Assembly: GCA_020747065.1 (NCBI GenBank)
Contig: JAGMVK010000016.1
Location: forward strand, 558,001-622,000
Length of the DNA stretch: 64,000 bases
Direction: 5' to 3'
Origin: Cadophora sp. MPI-SDFR-AT-0126
Taxonomy: Eukaryota; Ascomycota; Leotiomycetes; Helotiales; Ploettnerulaceae
Position numbers and translations under genes: made by a program. Every line of letters starts with the position of its first letter. The stretch's first letter is position 1. The notes below the pieces were generated by a model. That model was not told where the DNA came from. It ran no database searches and worked only from the letters and a program-made list of their open reading frames with translations. Positions 48,340 to 58,971 of this stretch are shown piece after piece.

Positions 48340-49831
48340 ATGGATCCAACAGTACCAACAGGACCTGTCGACCGCTCGACAAACGCACCCTCGATCCTGG
48401 CTGTCAATGGAGTGTTCTGCGGTGCTGCGGTGCTGGTGATGGCGGCGAGGATGTATGTTCGGACTATAATGTTGAAGACATTAGGCGTTGACGATTGGCT
48501 TGTACTTGCGGCGACAATCTGTGGCGTTGCGGTCTTTGCTTGCTTCGTTGGGGAAACTCACAATGGCAAGGGAATGCATATGATGTCAATCAGACCAGAC
48601 GAGATGATCAGATTAAACCATTGGACTTTCTTCCACTCGTTACTCGTCACAGTCGGAATTTCGCTCGTCAAACTGTCTGTCGGATTCTTCTTACTGCGAC
48701 TGGCTCCTGGGAAGGCTCACAGGATCTTCCTTTATTGTATAATTGGTAAGACTGCCCTCTAGAACGGTGCATCAAACTGAATTCGAAGGGACCAGACTGA
48801 CGTTATTCAGCGTTCTTGGTGGCTTTCACTTTAAGCAGTGCTGGGGTAAGGCATTTTACTTTTCACTCTTGTCATTGCCTCAGACTGGAACAGGCAGCAA
48901 AATTTCTCTTGATCCGAGATACTTCGTACCTGTATGACTTCAATATTCTGACATTCAATAGACTATCGCGTTTTCATGCATTCCATTTCGCGCCAGCTGG
49001 GACAGAGCGAGCGAACCAAATGCGAAGTGCTTCTCCCTGGACACATTTACCAATATTGTAAGTACCAAACGAGACTTTACTTTCACTACAAAGAATTTCT
49101 TGAATAGTCGAGTTAACATATTGTCCAGGGCTTGTTCAATAGCAGTAAGCAAACTTCCGTCAAATAGCTCGTAGGACGCTGGAAACTGATCATCATAGTT
49201 GTCAATATCCTTACCGATGTCCTTTTCGCCTCACTTCCAATACCAATCGTCTGGAAACTCCAAGTGAACTTGCGAACGAAGATCTCTCTCATCGGTATTC
49301 TCTCTCTGGGCTACTTGTAAGTTTTGCGTCCTACTTCACACCCCGAATTATCTCTAACTTGACAATAGCGCATGCATTTGCTCCATTGTCAAAACGACAC
49401 TCCAGGTCAAGGTGTTCAGCGATTTAGATCATACTCGAGACGATAAATACAGCATCTGGAATGCCATTGAACTCTACGTCGGTTTGCTCGCAGCCTCGCT
49501 TCCCGCTCTCCGTCCTCTCTTCAAGTCCATGCTCGACCTCCGTACGCGCGCCACCGCCAGTTCGAATGCACAACGGCACAAATACTATATGCAAGAAGAT
49601 GGAATTGGGATGAACAGTCTGCCAGGCCAGGGCACTAGAGCTTCAAAATACAATGTACGAGTTACGACACGCAGTCAACCGACGAAGAGCGTCTTGGGAA
49701 GGAGCACACATAACACGCAGAGTGATGAGGATTTTGCAAGCAAAGGAGATGCCGATTCCTTGGACGATATTTTGCCTATGCAGGGTCGAGACAAGGGGAT
49801 TACGAAGACGGTAAATATCAGTGTCACATAG
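48340..49831 (+). CDS. Seven-helix rhodopsin-like fungal membrane protein (PTH11-like), 377 aa
   Basis: Belongs to the large fungal integral membrane family (rhodopsin domain, PTH11-like without CFEM). Six exons: 48340-48745, 48811-48845, 48962-49057, 49129-49144, 49199-49316 and 49369-49831. Exon 4 is only 16 nt. All junctions are canonical and in phase. Seven helices can be placed at about residues 17-40, 50-72, 95-118, 125-155, 185-208, 217-238 and 253-275. Signature pieces are GVDDWLVL before helix 2, SCIPFRASWD after helix 4, NILTDVLFASLPIPIVWKLQ for helix 5 and LYVGLLAASLPALRPLFK for helix 7. The C-terminal 95 residues are cytoplasmic-like, rich in Ser, Asp and Arg. No CFEM domain precedes helix 1. 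A role in surface or chemical sensing is the usual proposal for the family, not shown here. Confidence 0.9.
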
Positions 49832-51134
49832 ATACGATAACGGCCTGTGACGAGCATTGATTGGGAAAGACGGAGTTGGAGTTTCCTGTACAAAATTTTA
49901 TCGGACTTTTGCGTGGCATTTTGTGGCGTAGAACAGAACGAGCTTCAGTCCAATTTACTGCCTCCATTTGTAATATTTTTACATAGCGATACCCATCTGG
50001 TTCCAAATACAATGTACTGTCTTAGAAAGTTTCTGTTGATTATCCAGATGAAGCGATCTGCTCACGGCTGTCTCGGCTAACAAACACAGATACCAAATGG
50101 CCCCCTATTCCAACTCAAGTCACTAGGCCTATGCTCAGATGTGTCCCTGCCTCTATCATTCAAGCACTCTGATCGTCAGAGAACAGTTCCACAGCACGTT
50201 CGTCCTCCTGATCCATTCTTCCACCCTGCAAGTGACAGATCCTGCAATGCAAAACGCAACACGCACGACTACGGAGAAGCACGAGGTCCGTATCAAGACA
50301 GGCAAGTGCCCCGCTGCACCATGTTCTCCTGTAGGTACAGAGGTACCTTGCATTTTGGCCCTTGTTGCATATCGGCTGCGCCTACCAGTCAGGAAGGTGA
50401 CATTACCGAAAACCTGGCCATCGCCAAGAAGTGTCATCTCAATCCCAGACGCGCACGTTTGGAAGTGGAGTTGCCACGACGTTTGAAGGGCAGGTTTACT
50501 CTGCAGGGACGCGCAATTGCCAAATTACTGTAAATGCTTGTCTATTGGCATTGCATTTGCGTAGCGATCGACCGAGGTCATCCGTTGATGAGATTTAACA
50601 TGTGGGATATACAGGCTCGGTTGGTGGGGCCGAATGTTTTGATCGAGGGCTGCGCCGAGATCGTATGCTCCGACTGCATCTTGATGAGAAAGCTGGGGCT
50701 ATGGGTACTCAACTTTTCCATGAAAATAAAGATTGGGTCTTATTAAGTAATCGAAAGTGACCAGAGAAAGATCACAAATGGTTTCAATGAAGATGGAAGA
50801 AAAACATTTACTCCACTGCTGTGGGCGAAGAGACAAAATATCGTATGTTGATTATGCCCTAGTTTCTGGCAGATGAAATTTCTTCCGTCTACTCTAATCT
50901 CATTTGTGAACCTTCGGAAATCACCTTGAAGTTCCATCTAGCTTATTAAGAGTAAAGAACAGGCTACAATCGGACGATGTTGTAAGCCTCGTTGTCTGTT
51001 CCTTACACTATCATTTTGAGATGGCTATGTTTCCTATTATCTTGAAAAAGCATCACTTCTCTTGATTGATGACTTCCAATTCAGATGTTGCCAGGATATG
51101 ATTACATCAAGACAACTTCAAAGTGAGATTGGAC
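49832..51134. other. Intergenic, no gene seen
   Basis: 1.3 kb between convergent genes. A 130-aa plus-strand frame at 50141-50533 contains several Cys but no domain or signal peptide. Confidence 0.5.
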
Positions 51135-51906
51135 TCAAACCCCCGAATTCTTAGACCTTGAAACCAAAAGAAAGAAGATCCAAAAAGAGGCAAAGAACAA
51201 GAAAGCTCCAATCGCGACAGCAATACCCTTGTCCCTATCAGCATCAGTCATCTCTGTCCTTGGTCTCCTCTCTAAGGCTTCAATATCAACATCGGCCGTT
51301 TTCATCTTGCTCTGTCGATTCAGCGTCAGCTTCTTCTCCCTCCGCATTCTCCTCCGATACACTGTGCTAACAACTTACTCGCTCTTGTACATACAACCTC
51401 GCCTCAAGATCTTCAACTCTCTTTATGAGCTGCACAATCACGTCTTGTCTCGCAGGGTTGAAGTCTCGGCTCGTCGCTGCGCTGCTGCTAGTCCCACCCC
51501 ACAGGCTTATCCCATCATCTCCCTCTGTAACAGATAGGTTTCGAGTGGCTCGCTTAGAATGAATTTGCCCTCCACCTGAAGGTAGAATTGTTGCTGCGCT
51601 TTCGTCGTTGCGGTGAGGAAGGTCATAGGGTGAGTGGGAAACAGAGTGAAAGGATGGAGGGGTTGTGTTTGGTATGCCGCTGTTGTAGGAGGAGATATTG
51701 TCGAGTCGTTCGAGTGAAGGGGAGCTCAATGGGACCTGATGATACAAAGTCTTAGCACACTCTTGGATTTTGTACCGATCATGAAGCACATAGGTCGAGG
51801 ATCTAGAAGTGATTGAGAGTTGGAGAGTCATGAGACATTCAAGACCGGCTCTTTTTGATGGAAATTTCCATTTTATACTCACCCTCTCATAGCGTTGGCT
51901 AGGCAT
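51135..51906 (-). CDS. Tail-anchored coiled-coil protein, 185 aa
   Basis: I do not recognise the family. Best model: exon 1 51906-51883 (MPSQRYER), a 147-nt intron (GTGAGT...CATCAG), exon 2 51735-51379, a 67-nt intron (GTAAGT...GACAG) and exon 3 51311-51135. The first intron length is a multiple of three with no in-frame stop, so an unspliced 234-aa form is also open; the spliced form is preferred because YERVPLSSPSLERLDN reads as continuous sequence and the intron ends are canonical. Residues 9-90 are Ser/Pro/His-rich. A short heptad segment, VIVQLIKRVEDLEARLYVQ, crosses the second junction. The protein ends in one hydrophobic helix (GIAVAIGAFLFFASFWIFFLLVS) and a basic tail, typical of tail-anchored ER or mitochondrial proteins. 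It resembles a SNARE in layout only; no SNARE motif is convincing. Confidence 0.66.
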
Positions 51907-52685
51907 TTTCTTGATTCAGACTTCCCTACCTTCCGCATTGATGTTGTCGCCTTCGATTCAAATGCCTCCGAACGTTCTCACAATACTGATCCAAGACCTT
52001 CAGAATAGCTTACGCAGATTTTCCTCTGATAGAACTTTCAAAGAAACAGATTGAAGACAAAAGATGTGTTAGTCTCAGGGTCTGACCAGAGGATAGGGTG
52101 AAAACGAGTCAAATTGGACCAAAGTATATTGGTAAAAGAAATCATGGCGAGTTGAGATTGAATTTGAGGTCATTTTGGCGACCCCGCGCTGTGCCACACC
52201 AGGTGTCAGCGACAACCTTCAGCTGTCCTGCCCTGCCAGCGCTACATTTGTCCGCTTACGGACTCGACAACCATCATTGGCTGTACCATGATCTATATTA
52301 CCAGTCAGCGAATAAAAGTTGGCTCTGACCTCGTATGTGGTTGATGCTTGACCAGGCAGCCGCTTTCTGCACCTGGTGTGCTTATCAGGGTTTATAGTGA
52401 AAATTGGCCTGTTGCTCGGGCAGAAGAAAATTGATCTCCGAGAATGTAAATCAGGAAATGGACAGCCTTGGATTGAGAAATTCCAAGGATACAAAAGTTT
52501 CTCTTTCAATTGGTGATGCCGACTAGACAGATGCATCGTTCAGCGCGCGCAAGAGTCAACCACCTCAAAGTGGTCCCGAAGTGAGTCTGTCTCTGGACAG
52601 CAGTACATAGGAGATCGAGCAGCTTCAATGATACTTGGACTAACTGAAATCGTCTAGCTCAGCGGTGACATTGATAGCAGTCCAA
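51907..52685. other. Intergenic, no gene seen
   Basis: 779 bp between two minus-strand genes. Short frames on both strands lack domains. Confidence 0.5.
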
Positions 52686-54952
52686 TTAACGAATCTCAAA
52701 CTCCTCGGTCTCTTTGGCATCTCTGCCCTGCTCCATTGCCTCACCATCCATCATCCCGTGCACATAACATTCACCGACCAGCTCCCAAAATGTTTCTCCT
52801 TCCACCTCCTGTTTTCTTAGCACGACTGGAACACTACAACCATAAAGGATACAAATGATATCGTTCTCCTGAGCAGCCATCGGCGCCAGCCCTATCCACT
52901 TATTGTCTTTCGAGACCAGGAGTTTACGATTCCATATGACACTCTGGACGCGCTGCAAGAAATCCACCACAAGAGTGGAGTCGGCGCAAGCTTTAATCAA
53001 AGCCTTAGTGTTGATATCGCCGTTAGGTGTGCTTTCCGCCAAACAGTGGAGGAAGGCGCGGCGGTACCACGATGGCACGTTAGAGCCGTTGGGTCCACGG
53101 TCAGCGACGAGAGTTCGCCAGAATGGTTCTGGAACAAAATCCGCTTCGTCGGTAATTTTACATCCTCCTGTTTCAAGCCATTCGTATAAGATGATGCCCT
53201 CGGCGGCACGTGGCTTGAGCTCCGAGATGGTGTCGAGACGGAAGCCTTGAACGAAAAGTAGCTTCTTCTTGTCATCTGTATCTGATGGCGATCTAATATC
53301 ACACCTTGCCTCTGTATTCTTTGCTGCGTTGTACCACCGGTGATCAGGAATGCCAACGAGACTGTCGGCGTCTGTCCGGTCGAAATCTGCACGCTCAGAT
53401 GCCTTGTTCTCGATAGAAGGCTGGTTGCTTGACTGTAGAGGCCGGACCCATGTTGGCAATTTTTCGTCCTTCTCTGGCACGCAGCTCGCCCATCGTCGAC
53501 ACATGATATCTAACGTCTTGGAAGTTGTGACCACGTGTACGAAGAAGTCCTGGTAAACCTCTAGTATGGTCTTGCCGTAATCGATCCAAAATGTGTCGCC
53601 TGGAGTCGCCTTCCGTGCGTCAAACAATGGCGGTCCATCTTTGGCGAGAGCCAAGACAGAGTATATCCTGTCCTTATGGTCGGTTGAACTCAAATCGCTG
53701 AGGTTGGACACTAAGGCCTCCAAATTGAGTAGTCGTTGGAGCGATGTGCCGCGAGCTTGGTGATCGTTCGGGTCACGGCGCAAAGCATTTGTTGTGATCT
53801 CGACGAACCTTTCAACCATTGTAATTTTCCGATCCGTTAGAGTTCGTGGATCCTTCTGATCAGCGCGGAAAAGGGCGGAGATATGTTTGCGACATGACAA
53901 GAATATTGTGACGGCATCGACAAAGTCCGTGTAATGAATGGTTGATCCACCACAATGAAGAGTGACGTTCCACGCAATAGCAACCTCTTGGACCAGCCAG
54001 AGACGACTGAAGACATTATTCTTCAGCAAAGCGACAAAGGCAAGCCACCTCTCAACCATACTCTGTTCATTAACGAGCTTGTCAACTGCCTTGAGATCAA
54101 CAATCTTTGGAATGAACGCAATAGCAGCTCTGTATATAGGATCGTCTCCCAACCAGAAGCAAAGATTTTCTGCCTTGAAAAAAATCAGGCTCTTCATAGC
54201 GGTTTGGTGATTTACTTCGTCACCGTTACTTCGATCAATGCATAAAGCATCAAGCCAGAAACGTCTAATTCTGGTAGGGTGACGCAAACTGCAAAGAGCT
54301 GCATGAATCATAGTTCGTATGGATATAGGGTACGACTTGGGTGGCTGATGGTCGTCCAGAAACACAATCTCTTCAAAGCTGAGGTTTTGGGTGTCCTTGC
54401 CGCCCCAAGCATAAGAAACTGCTTCATAGTCTATCTAAAGATCAGCCTTTATCAACTGATATTGTGGGGGTTCAAGTCGTAATGGACATTCAAGTGATTG
54501 AGGTACGCTGCTTCTGAACTTGGAAGGACCAGAAACTAGCTTTTGCACCTGGAAGGAAAGGAAATGGGGAACGAGTAGCACCTCGAGGCACGGTCGAAAG
54601 ATATTAACTTACCTGGAGGGTTGTTTATGGATTTAGCAGCAAACGAGCATCGTAGGACTTCGTCTTTCTTGCCTGGTTCGAGTTGCAAGATTCGGAATTG
54701 ATCATCGGCTAATTTCAGACTGAATGTAAGTTAGCACCAGCAAGGCCTCCACCTTGTCCGAGAAGGTCATATTAGGATTGGAGGATGATATGTTGACATT
54801 ACTCACTATAGATCGGCTGGGGGTTGCTCTTTCCCCTTAGGTGGCTCCTTTTTTTCGGCGATAGATTCTATCAAAGTCCCTTGCCTGTCCCTCTTGACCC
54901 TTTTAATAGTGATCGGGACAGGTCTGTCATGCGTAATTTCGTGATCTATCAT
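52686..54952 (-). CDS. HET-domain protein (heterokaryon incompatibility type), 665 aa
   Basis: HET domains trigger growth arrest or death when unlike fungal cells fuse and are also linked to fungal innate immunity. Exons: 54952-54807, 54719-54613 and 54430-52686 (donors GTGAGT and GTAAGT, in phase). The N-terminal 48 residues are charged and disordered. The HET core begins FRILQLEPGKKDEVLRCSF and runs through YEAVSYAWGG (86-95), RRFWLDALCIDRSNGDEVNHQ (about 130-150) and SRLWLVQEVAIA (about 215-226), the three diagnostic blocks. The open frame is intact to the stop. The remaining about 400 residues include DHKDRIYSVLALA, a standard HET follow-on, and no recognised NACHT, WD40 or ankyrin partner. 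It resembles the orphan HET genes common in Leotiomycetes. The start is the first ATG upstream of the domain that keeps frame through two introns. The zinc-cluster gene lies 378 bp upstream on the same strand. Confidence 0.93.
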
Positions 54953-55330
54953 TTACGTTAGTATTCCTGTTTATAATTCCATCCACCAGTACTTTGAAGG
55001 ACTGGCACAGCATGAACGAGGAAATGGTGGACTCTCGCCCTCCCGCACTGCCAGAGACAGGTATAAGAATTCAGTTGATCGCTTCCTAAGCTGGGATTCG
55101 TGAAGAGCAACGAAATGACGCAGTATTCTGAACATCTTTAAGCTACAAAAGCAAATAGAATTTCAAATGGCTCTACCACATCCACTACATGGCAATGCCC
55201 GAGCAAAATAGACTTGTGACAACGTCCATGTACTTTCCAGGACATTGCCCAGAGTCACTCCTCAGAAACAGGGAAAGAAATTTAAAGCACGCGAAAGTCA
55301 AAAACAAAACGACAGCAAACAGAAAATTCC
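54953..55330. other. Spacer between zinc-cluster and HET genes
   Basis: 378 bp holding the HET promoter and the 3' end of the zinc-cluster gene. If that gene is spliced further at 55350, part of this spacer would be an extra exon; none could be confirmed. Confidence 0.45.
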
Positions 55331-55877
55331 TCAATGGTTCTGGTACATACCTAAGTCCTCAAAATCGCTTGCACCGCGCTTTGGCTCTGATCGATCGGGT
55401 GTGGATGCAGTCTTCGATCGCCGGGCGTCAGGTTTGGCGTCTTTGTCCTTTGGTACGTTCTTTCCTCTTGTTCGAGTATTCATCTCAGGCTCGGAACAAT
55501 CCAGCTCTCCTGGCCGATGCTGAAGACATCGATTGCATTTCTGAGGCCAAACGCGATTCTCGGGGAGGCACTTTATATGTCCCAAATTTTGTCAGCCTTG
55601 TTTCCCCTTGCCTAGCATTGCCTCCACTGCTGCGGAAAGCCATGATGATACTCACCTTTTTTCTAGCCTCACGACACTGTTTACACTTCCAAAGATTCAG
55701 CTTGCGGCGCTTCTTGCCAGGACCCGTGCTACCGTCATCTCCCTCTTTCTCAGCATCATCGCTCGATCCATCGCCCTGTTCAGGGTCTTCTATATTTCGC
55801 AACGTGAGCGATGTGCCGCCAGGCGTGGGCGACCGGAGGCGCGGGTCCACCACATCCAGAGTCGAATCTGCCATCAT
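55331..55877 (-). CDS. Zinc-cluster-like protein, 153 aa, probably truncated
   Basis: Two exons, 55877-55656 and 55570-55331 (GTGAGT donor, AAAG acceptor). An acidic, Ser/Asp-rich head (to about residue 50) is followed by a KKRRK basic patch and a cysteine cluster: C-x2-C-x6-C, ten residues, then C-x2-C-x9-C. This is close to the Zn2Cys6 pattern, although the last loop is one residue too long. The PENRVWPQKCNRC block and a following CSEPE motif match a group of long fungal proteins that normally continue for several hundred residues. Here the frame stops 30 residues after a charged linker. A GTATGT donor at 55350 could splice onward, but no convincing next exon is seen. The ATG at 55877 starts a clean MMADSTLDVVDPRL sequence; the open frame extends upstream without an ATG. 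Confidence 0.66.
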
Positions 55878-57244
55878 GTTGTTGTCGCAGTACTCTCGTC
55901 CGTCATCAAATTGGTCTGCGCTCGACAGCTGAGGCTGAACGGGAAAGGGCTGAGTCGCCGGCAAATTGTGCCCATGTCCGAGTGGATTAGCAAGCGACCA
56001 AGCGTAATTTTAGACCTTGATACGTGGCAGTGCTAGCATGCAGACAAGCACCAAATCTGGAAGGGCGCAGACAAAGTGACATCAAACTGCGCTCGGAGAC
56101 TCCGACGTGGATAGCAAAATTTGCTCTCGCGCGACTAGGATGATGCAGGTGTGACACTGGACTGGCGCAAGCAGATGGGGATGGGTTGAAAATCATCGGT
56201 GCTATCAGAGCCCAAACAGCACCAGTATTCTATCTATGTGACAAGACGTAGGCGGTACAGTGAAGAGGTTTTATCACAGTAGATTTGTGCCTCGTTTTTT
56301 GTGTTATCGTTTCTGGTCCTGGTTGTCCAAAGTCTCTGCGAGTAGTCACCTCTGGCACTGTCCCGGTCGACAGATCAGGAGATCCAACGCAAACAGAGCT
56401 TCATACATAATGGCTAGGGTATCCCCCTTTGAACAAATGGAACAGCTCTTAATTATTATCCCTGTCTTTGACAACACCTCAACTTACTCAGGATCGACTT
56501 CATGAGAGGTCGGTAGCTCTCAAGGTGTGGCACTTCCCAGGCGACACCAATTCTTCATCGACTCGGTGCGAGTATGGCAAATCCCGCACAGCGTAATCAA
56601 ATGGTTTCGAAGCTAGCCCCAGTATCACGGATCATTTTGGTCCGGCTCACTCCCGGAATCTTTCCTATCTTACCTTCATTCAATATTTGCTCTTCATTTG
56701 GTGTCGCCCGTGACCCGGTGCAGCTGAACATCCATGTAAACTTACAGCGCCATCACGACCGGTCGAATGCTCCCAGCCAACCAAGAAGCATGTGGGAGAG
56801 TTGGACTTGACGCCCTTGAACCAAACAGCGAATGATCAAGTGGCTGGGCATGCACTGCAACTGCAGAAACAGGTTTCTGCAAGGCAGTTCGAAAGAGGAT
56901 GAGAGTTTACTTTGGGTCTGATGTCGCAGCCAACCACGACATGGCGCAAGCAGAATAGTGTCATGCGCGAGCAAATATGCTGTCATCAGCAGGACTGCTG
57001 TGCGATCCCCATTGGCACAGGGAGGGCTGACGTGGCCATGCCCAGACCAACGGGGCGCAGCTCAGTTTGAGATGCAGCATACGGCGCAATCAGAATAGTC
57101 CAAATAAACCAGCGCTCGCATCCAAATAATCGCTCCTCCCTCATCCTGATTCTCGCTCATCATCGCAACCATCTAGTCACAAAGTTGCCTTCGACTGCAC
57201 AGCTTTTGCTATCAATATACTATATCACCAACCAGACCATCAAA
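55878..57244. other. Gene-free stretch, divergent promoter side
   Basis: 1.37 kb between two outward-facing genes. Contains three near copies of GGCGCAAGCAGA (56164, 56943 and a variant at 57083). Short frames show no domain. Confidence 0.5.
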
Positions 57245-58039
57245 ATGTCCTCCACTTCATCCCCATCCCGTTCTTCCTTCGGGGAGGAAACCATCTTCGC
57301 TTTCAAGGACCTCTTCGTCCTCCCTTCTGATGGTGCGTTCTGTCTTCAATTCCATTCTAACTTTCGCATCCAACTAACATCATTCAGCAACTGCAGGAAG
57401 AACTTCCGCAGCAGATGCCTCACACTATGGCTACTCCTTTGCATCTGGCAAAGGTTGTCCCATCTACACTCGGGCCGTGAACATCGGAGGTGAGCTTATT
57501 CTCCACGATTCATGATCAAATACAATGGAGACTAACTCTTCTGCCTGATAGCCAATCTCGACCTCCCAGAGAACCCTACCATCGTTGAAGAAATCGCAGA
57601 CTGCCTCGAGGAAGAGTACAGCGAGACTTACTCGTATGCCTCTTATCGACCTGGCGATAAGGACTGGCTTCTGTTCAACAACTCCAACGAAGCTCTCCCC
57701 ATCCTTGACAACGATGACTTCTTCCAAGATGCCGATGCATGCGTCGACAGCCCGGCTCCGCCCTACAAACCTGTGGCCAATGTCGAAGAAGACGATGTTG
57801 CATCATACGACCACACTGAGCACATCGAGGAGGCTCTCAACGACTTCGAGATCCGCTCGCAAGACGACTACATCCCAGCTGAGCTCTCACAGTCGGTCCA
57901 CCAAGAGACTCTTCTCCAAGACTGGCAGTACGACTACCAGCGCCACGAATGGGTTGCTCTCAAGTTTCATCAACCTCCCTATACCACGGAATCATACAGT
58001 GTGCCGTACAGTGTGCCGTACACCACGGAACACCAATAG
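57245..58039 (+). CDS. Unknown acidic protein, 225 aa
   Basis: Three exons: 57245-57332, 57388-57489 and 57552-58039 (donors GTGCGT and GTGAGC, acceptors TTCAG and GATAG), in phase. I do not recognise it. The N-terminus is Ser-rich and lacks a signal peptide. Residues about 30-110 could form a small fold (SHYGYSFASGKGCPIYTRAVNIG, then a Glu/Asp-rich helix EEIADCLEEEYSE). The C-terminal half is acidic and Tyr-rich and ends with an internal duplication (SVPY twice, from a perfect 12-bp repeat at 57995-58018), flanked by the YTTE motif. Its isoelectric point should be low. The start follows an AAA-rich Kozak-like context. No functional context from neighbours. Confidence 0.72.
57995..58018 (+). 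repeat. Coding 12-bp tandem duplication
   Basis: Two perfect copies of TACAGTGTGCCG inside the 225-aa unknown gene, encoding Tyr-Ser-Val-Pro twice. The unit keeps the frame, as expected of a length-variable coding repeat. Confidence 0.9.
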
Positions 58040-58971
58040 TTGCTCTGCAACCACTGTTACGATAATATAATGATTTGCATTGGGTACGGCGCGGCATTGC
58101 ATGGAGTTTGGGGCATACAGACAGTCGAAAGGATTAACAGAACTGGATGGGAGTTGGCACTGATGACTTGAATAATTTCGGTATTTAGGTTTGGGACATT
58201 GAAGCTTGACATTTTACCGTCTTTGGAAAAGCGAACGAGCGTGCCATTTTGTTTCTATTTAGTTTATGGATGATACACTACGTTATGAAAAGGGAACTTT
58301 GAAATCCTTTCAATTCAAACTCTACTCTTGAGTCTTATTTTACCCGTTTGTGCGATGGGATTTTTTGGACATGTCCCCTTGCGCCGAATCTGAACCCCGC
58401 CCTTCGCTCAACCTCATGCCCTCGATGCCCTTTTGCCCTCGATTTGCACTTTGTGCAAGGCTGCACAGCCAAACTCGAATGTCACGAGACGGCGCGGTGG
58501 CATCTCTTTTTCAAACTTCCCTCCGATCCAAGTTCACAGAATGTTTCCGGCTGTTAATCTTTGGTACAGGCTACTTGTTGCCAGCGTTCTGTACCCCACT
58601 GCATCCCTCCTCCCCCACCAAATAAGCGATGCTTGCACCAGAGCATTTATCCTCGACCTCGTCTCCCCAAATAAGGCATCATATCATATTTTCAATTGAA
58701 CACAGCCTTTGTCTCGAGTAGAGCCGGAAAGTGGTTCCAAGGGGAGCAGATAGGAGCAAAATACAACATTGATTAATGTCGGCCTGTTCGTCAAAATGTT
58801 TCTTTCCCGCCTGCCGCCGGTACCTCTTTTCACATTAGATCTCAAGATCATTCCTCCGGCCGTGATAAATATTCAGCAGTTTGTAATGTTCTATTACCTT
58901 TCTCTGGATCTCAGTTACTATGCATGTTACTTCCAGCTCACTTCAGCGCGTCTTACTTCAAGTCCCTTAAC
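58040..58971. other. Intergenic, promoter of rhamnogalacturonase
   Basis: 932 bp upstream of a carbon-regulated enzyme class. A single CreA-type hexamer (GTGGGG on the minus strand, near 58612) is seen, no better than chance. Short frames at 58348-58699 overlap each other and are not supported. Confidence 0.45.

Noticed and set aside
50141..50533. 130-aa Cys-containing frame, considered as a small secreted protein
   Set aside because: No signal peptide, irregular Cys spacing, and two competing frames over the same bases.
51739..51882. Unspliced reading of the tail-anchored protein (234 aa)
   Set aside because: The frame is open, but the segment has a GTGAGT donor, a branch-like GCTAAG and a CATCAG acceptor, and its translation looks unlike the rest. 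Kept as a possible variant only.
58348..58699. Three overlapping plus-strand frames before the rhamnogalacturonase
   Set aside because: Mutually exclusive frames over the same bases, with no signal peptide or domain; this is promoter-side sequence.
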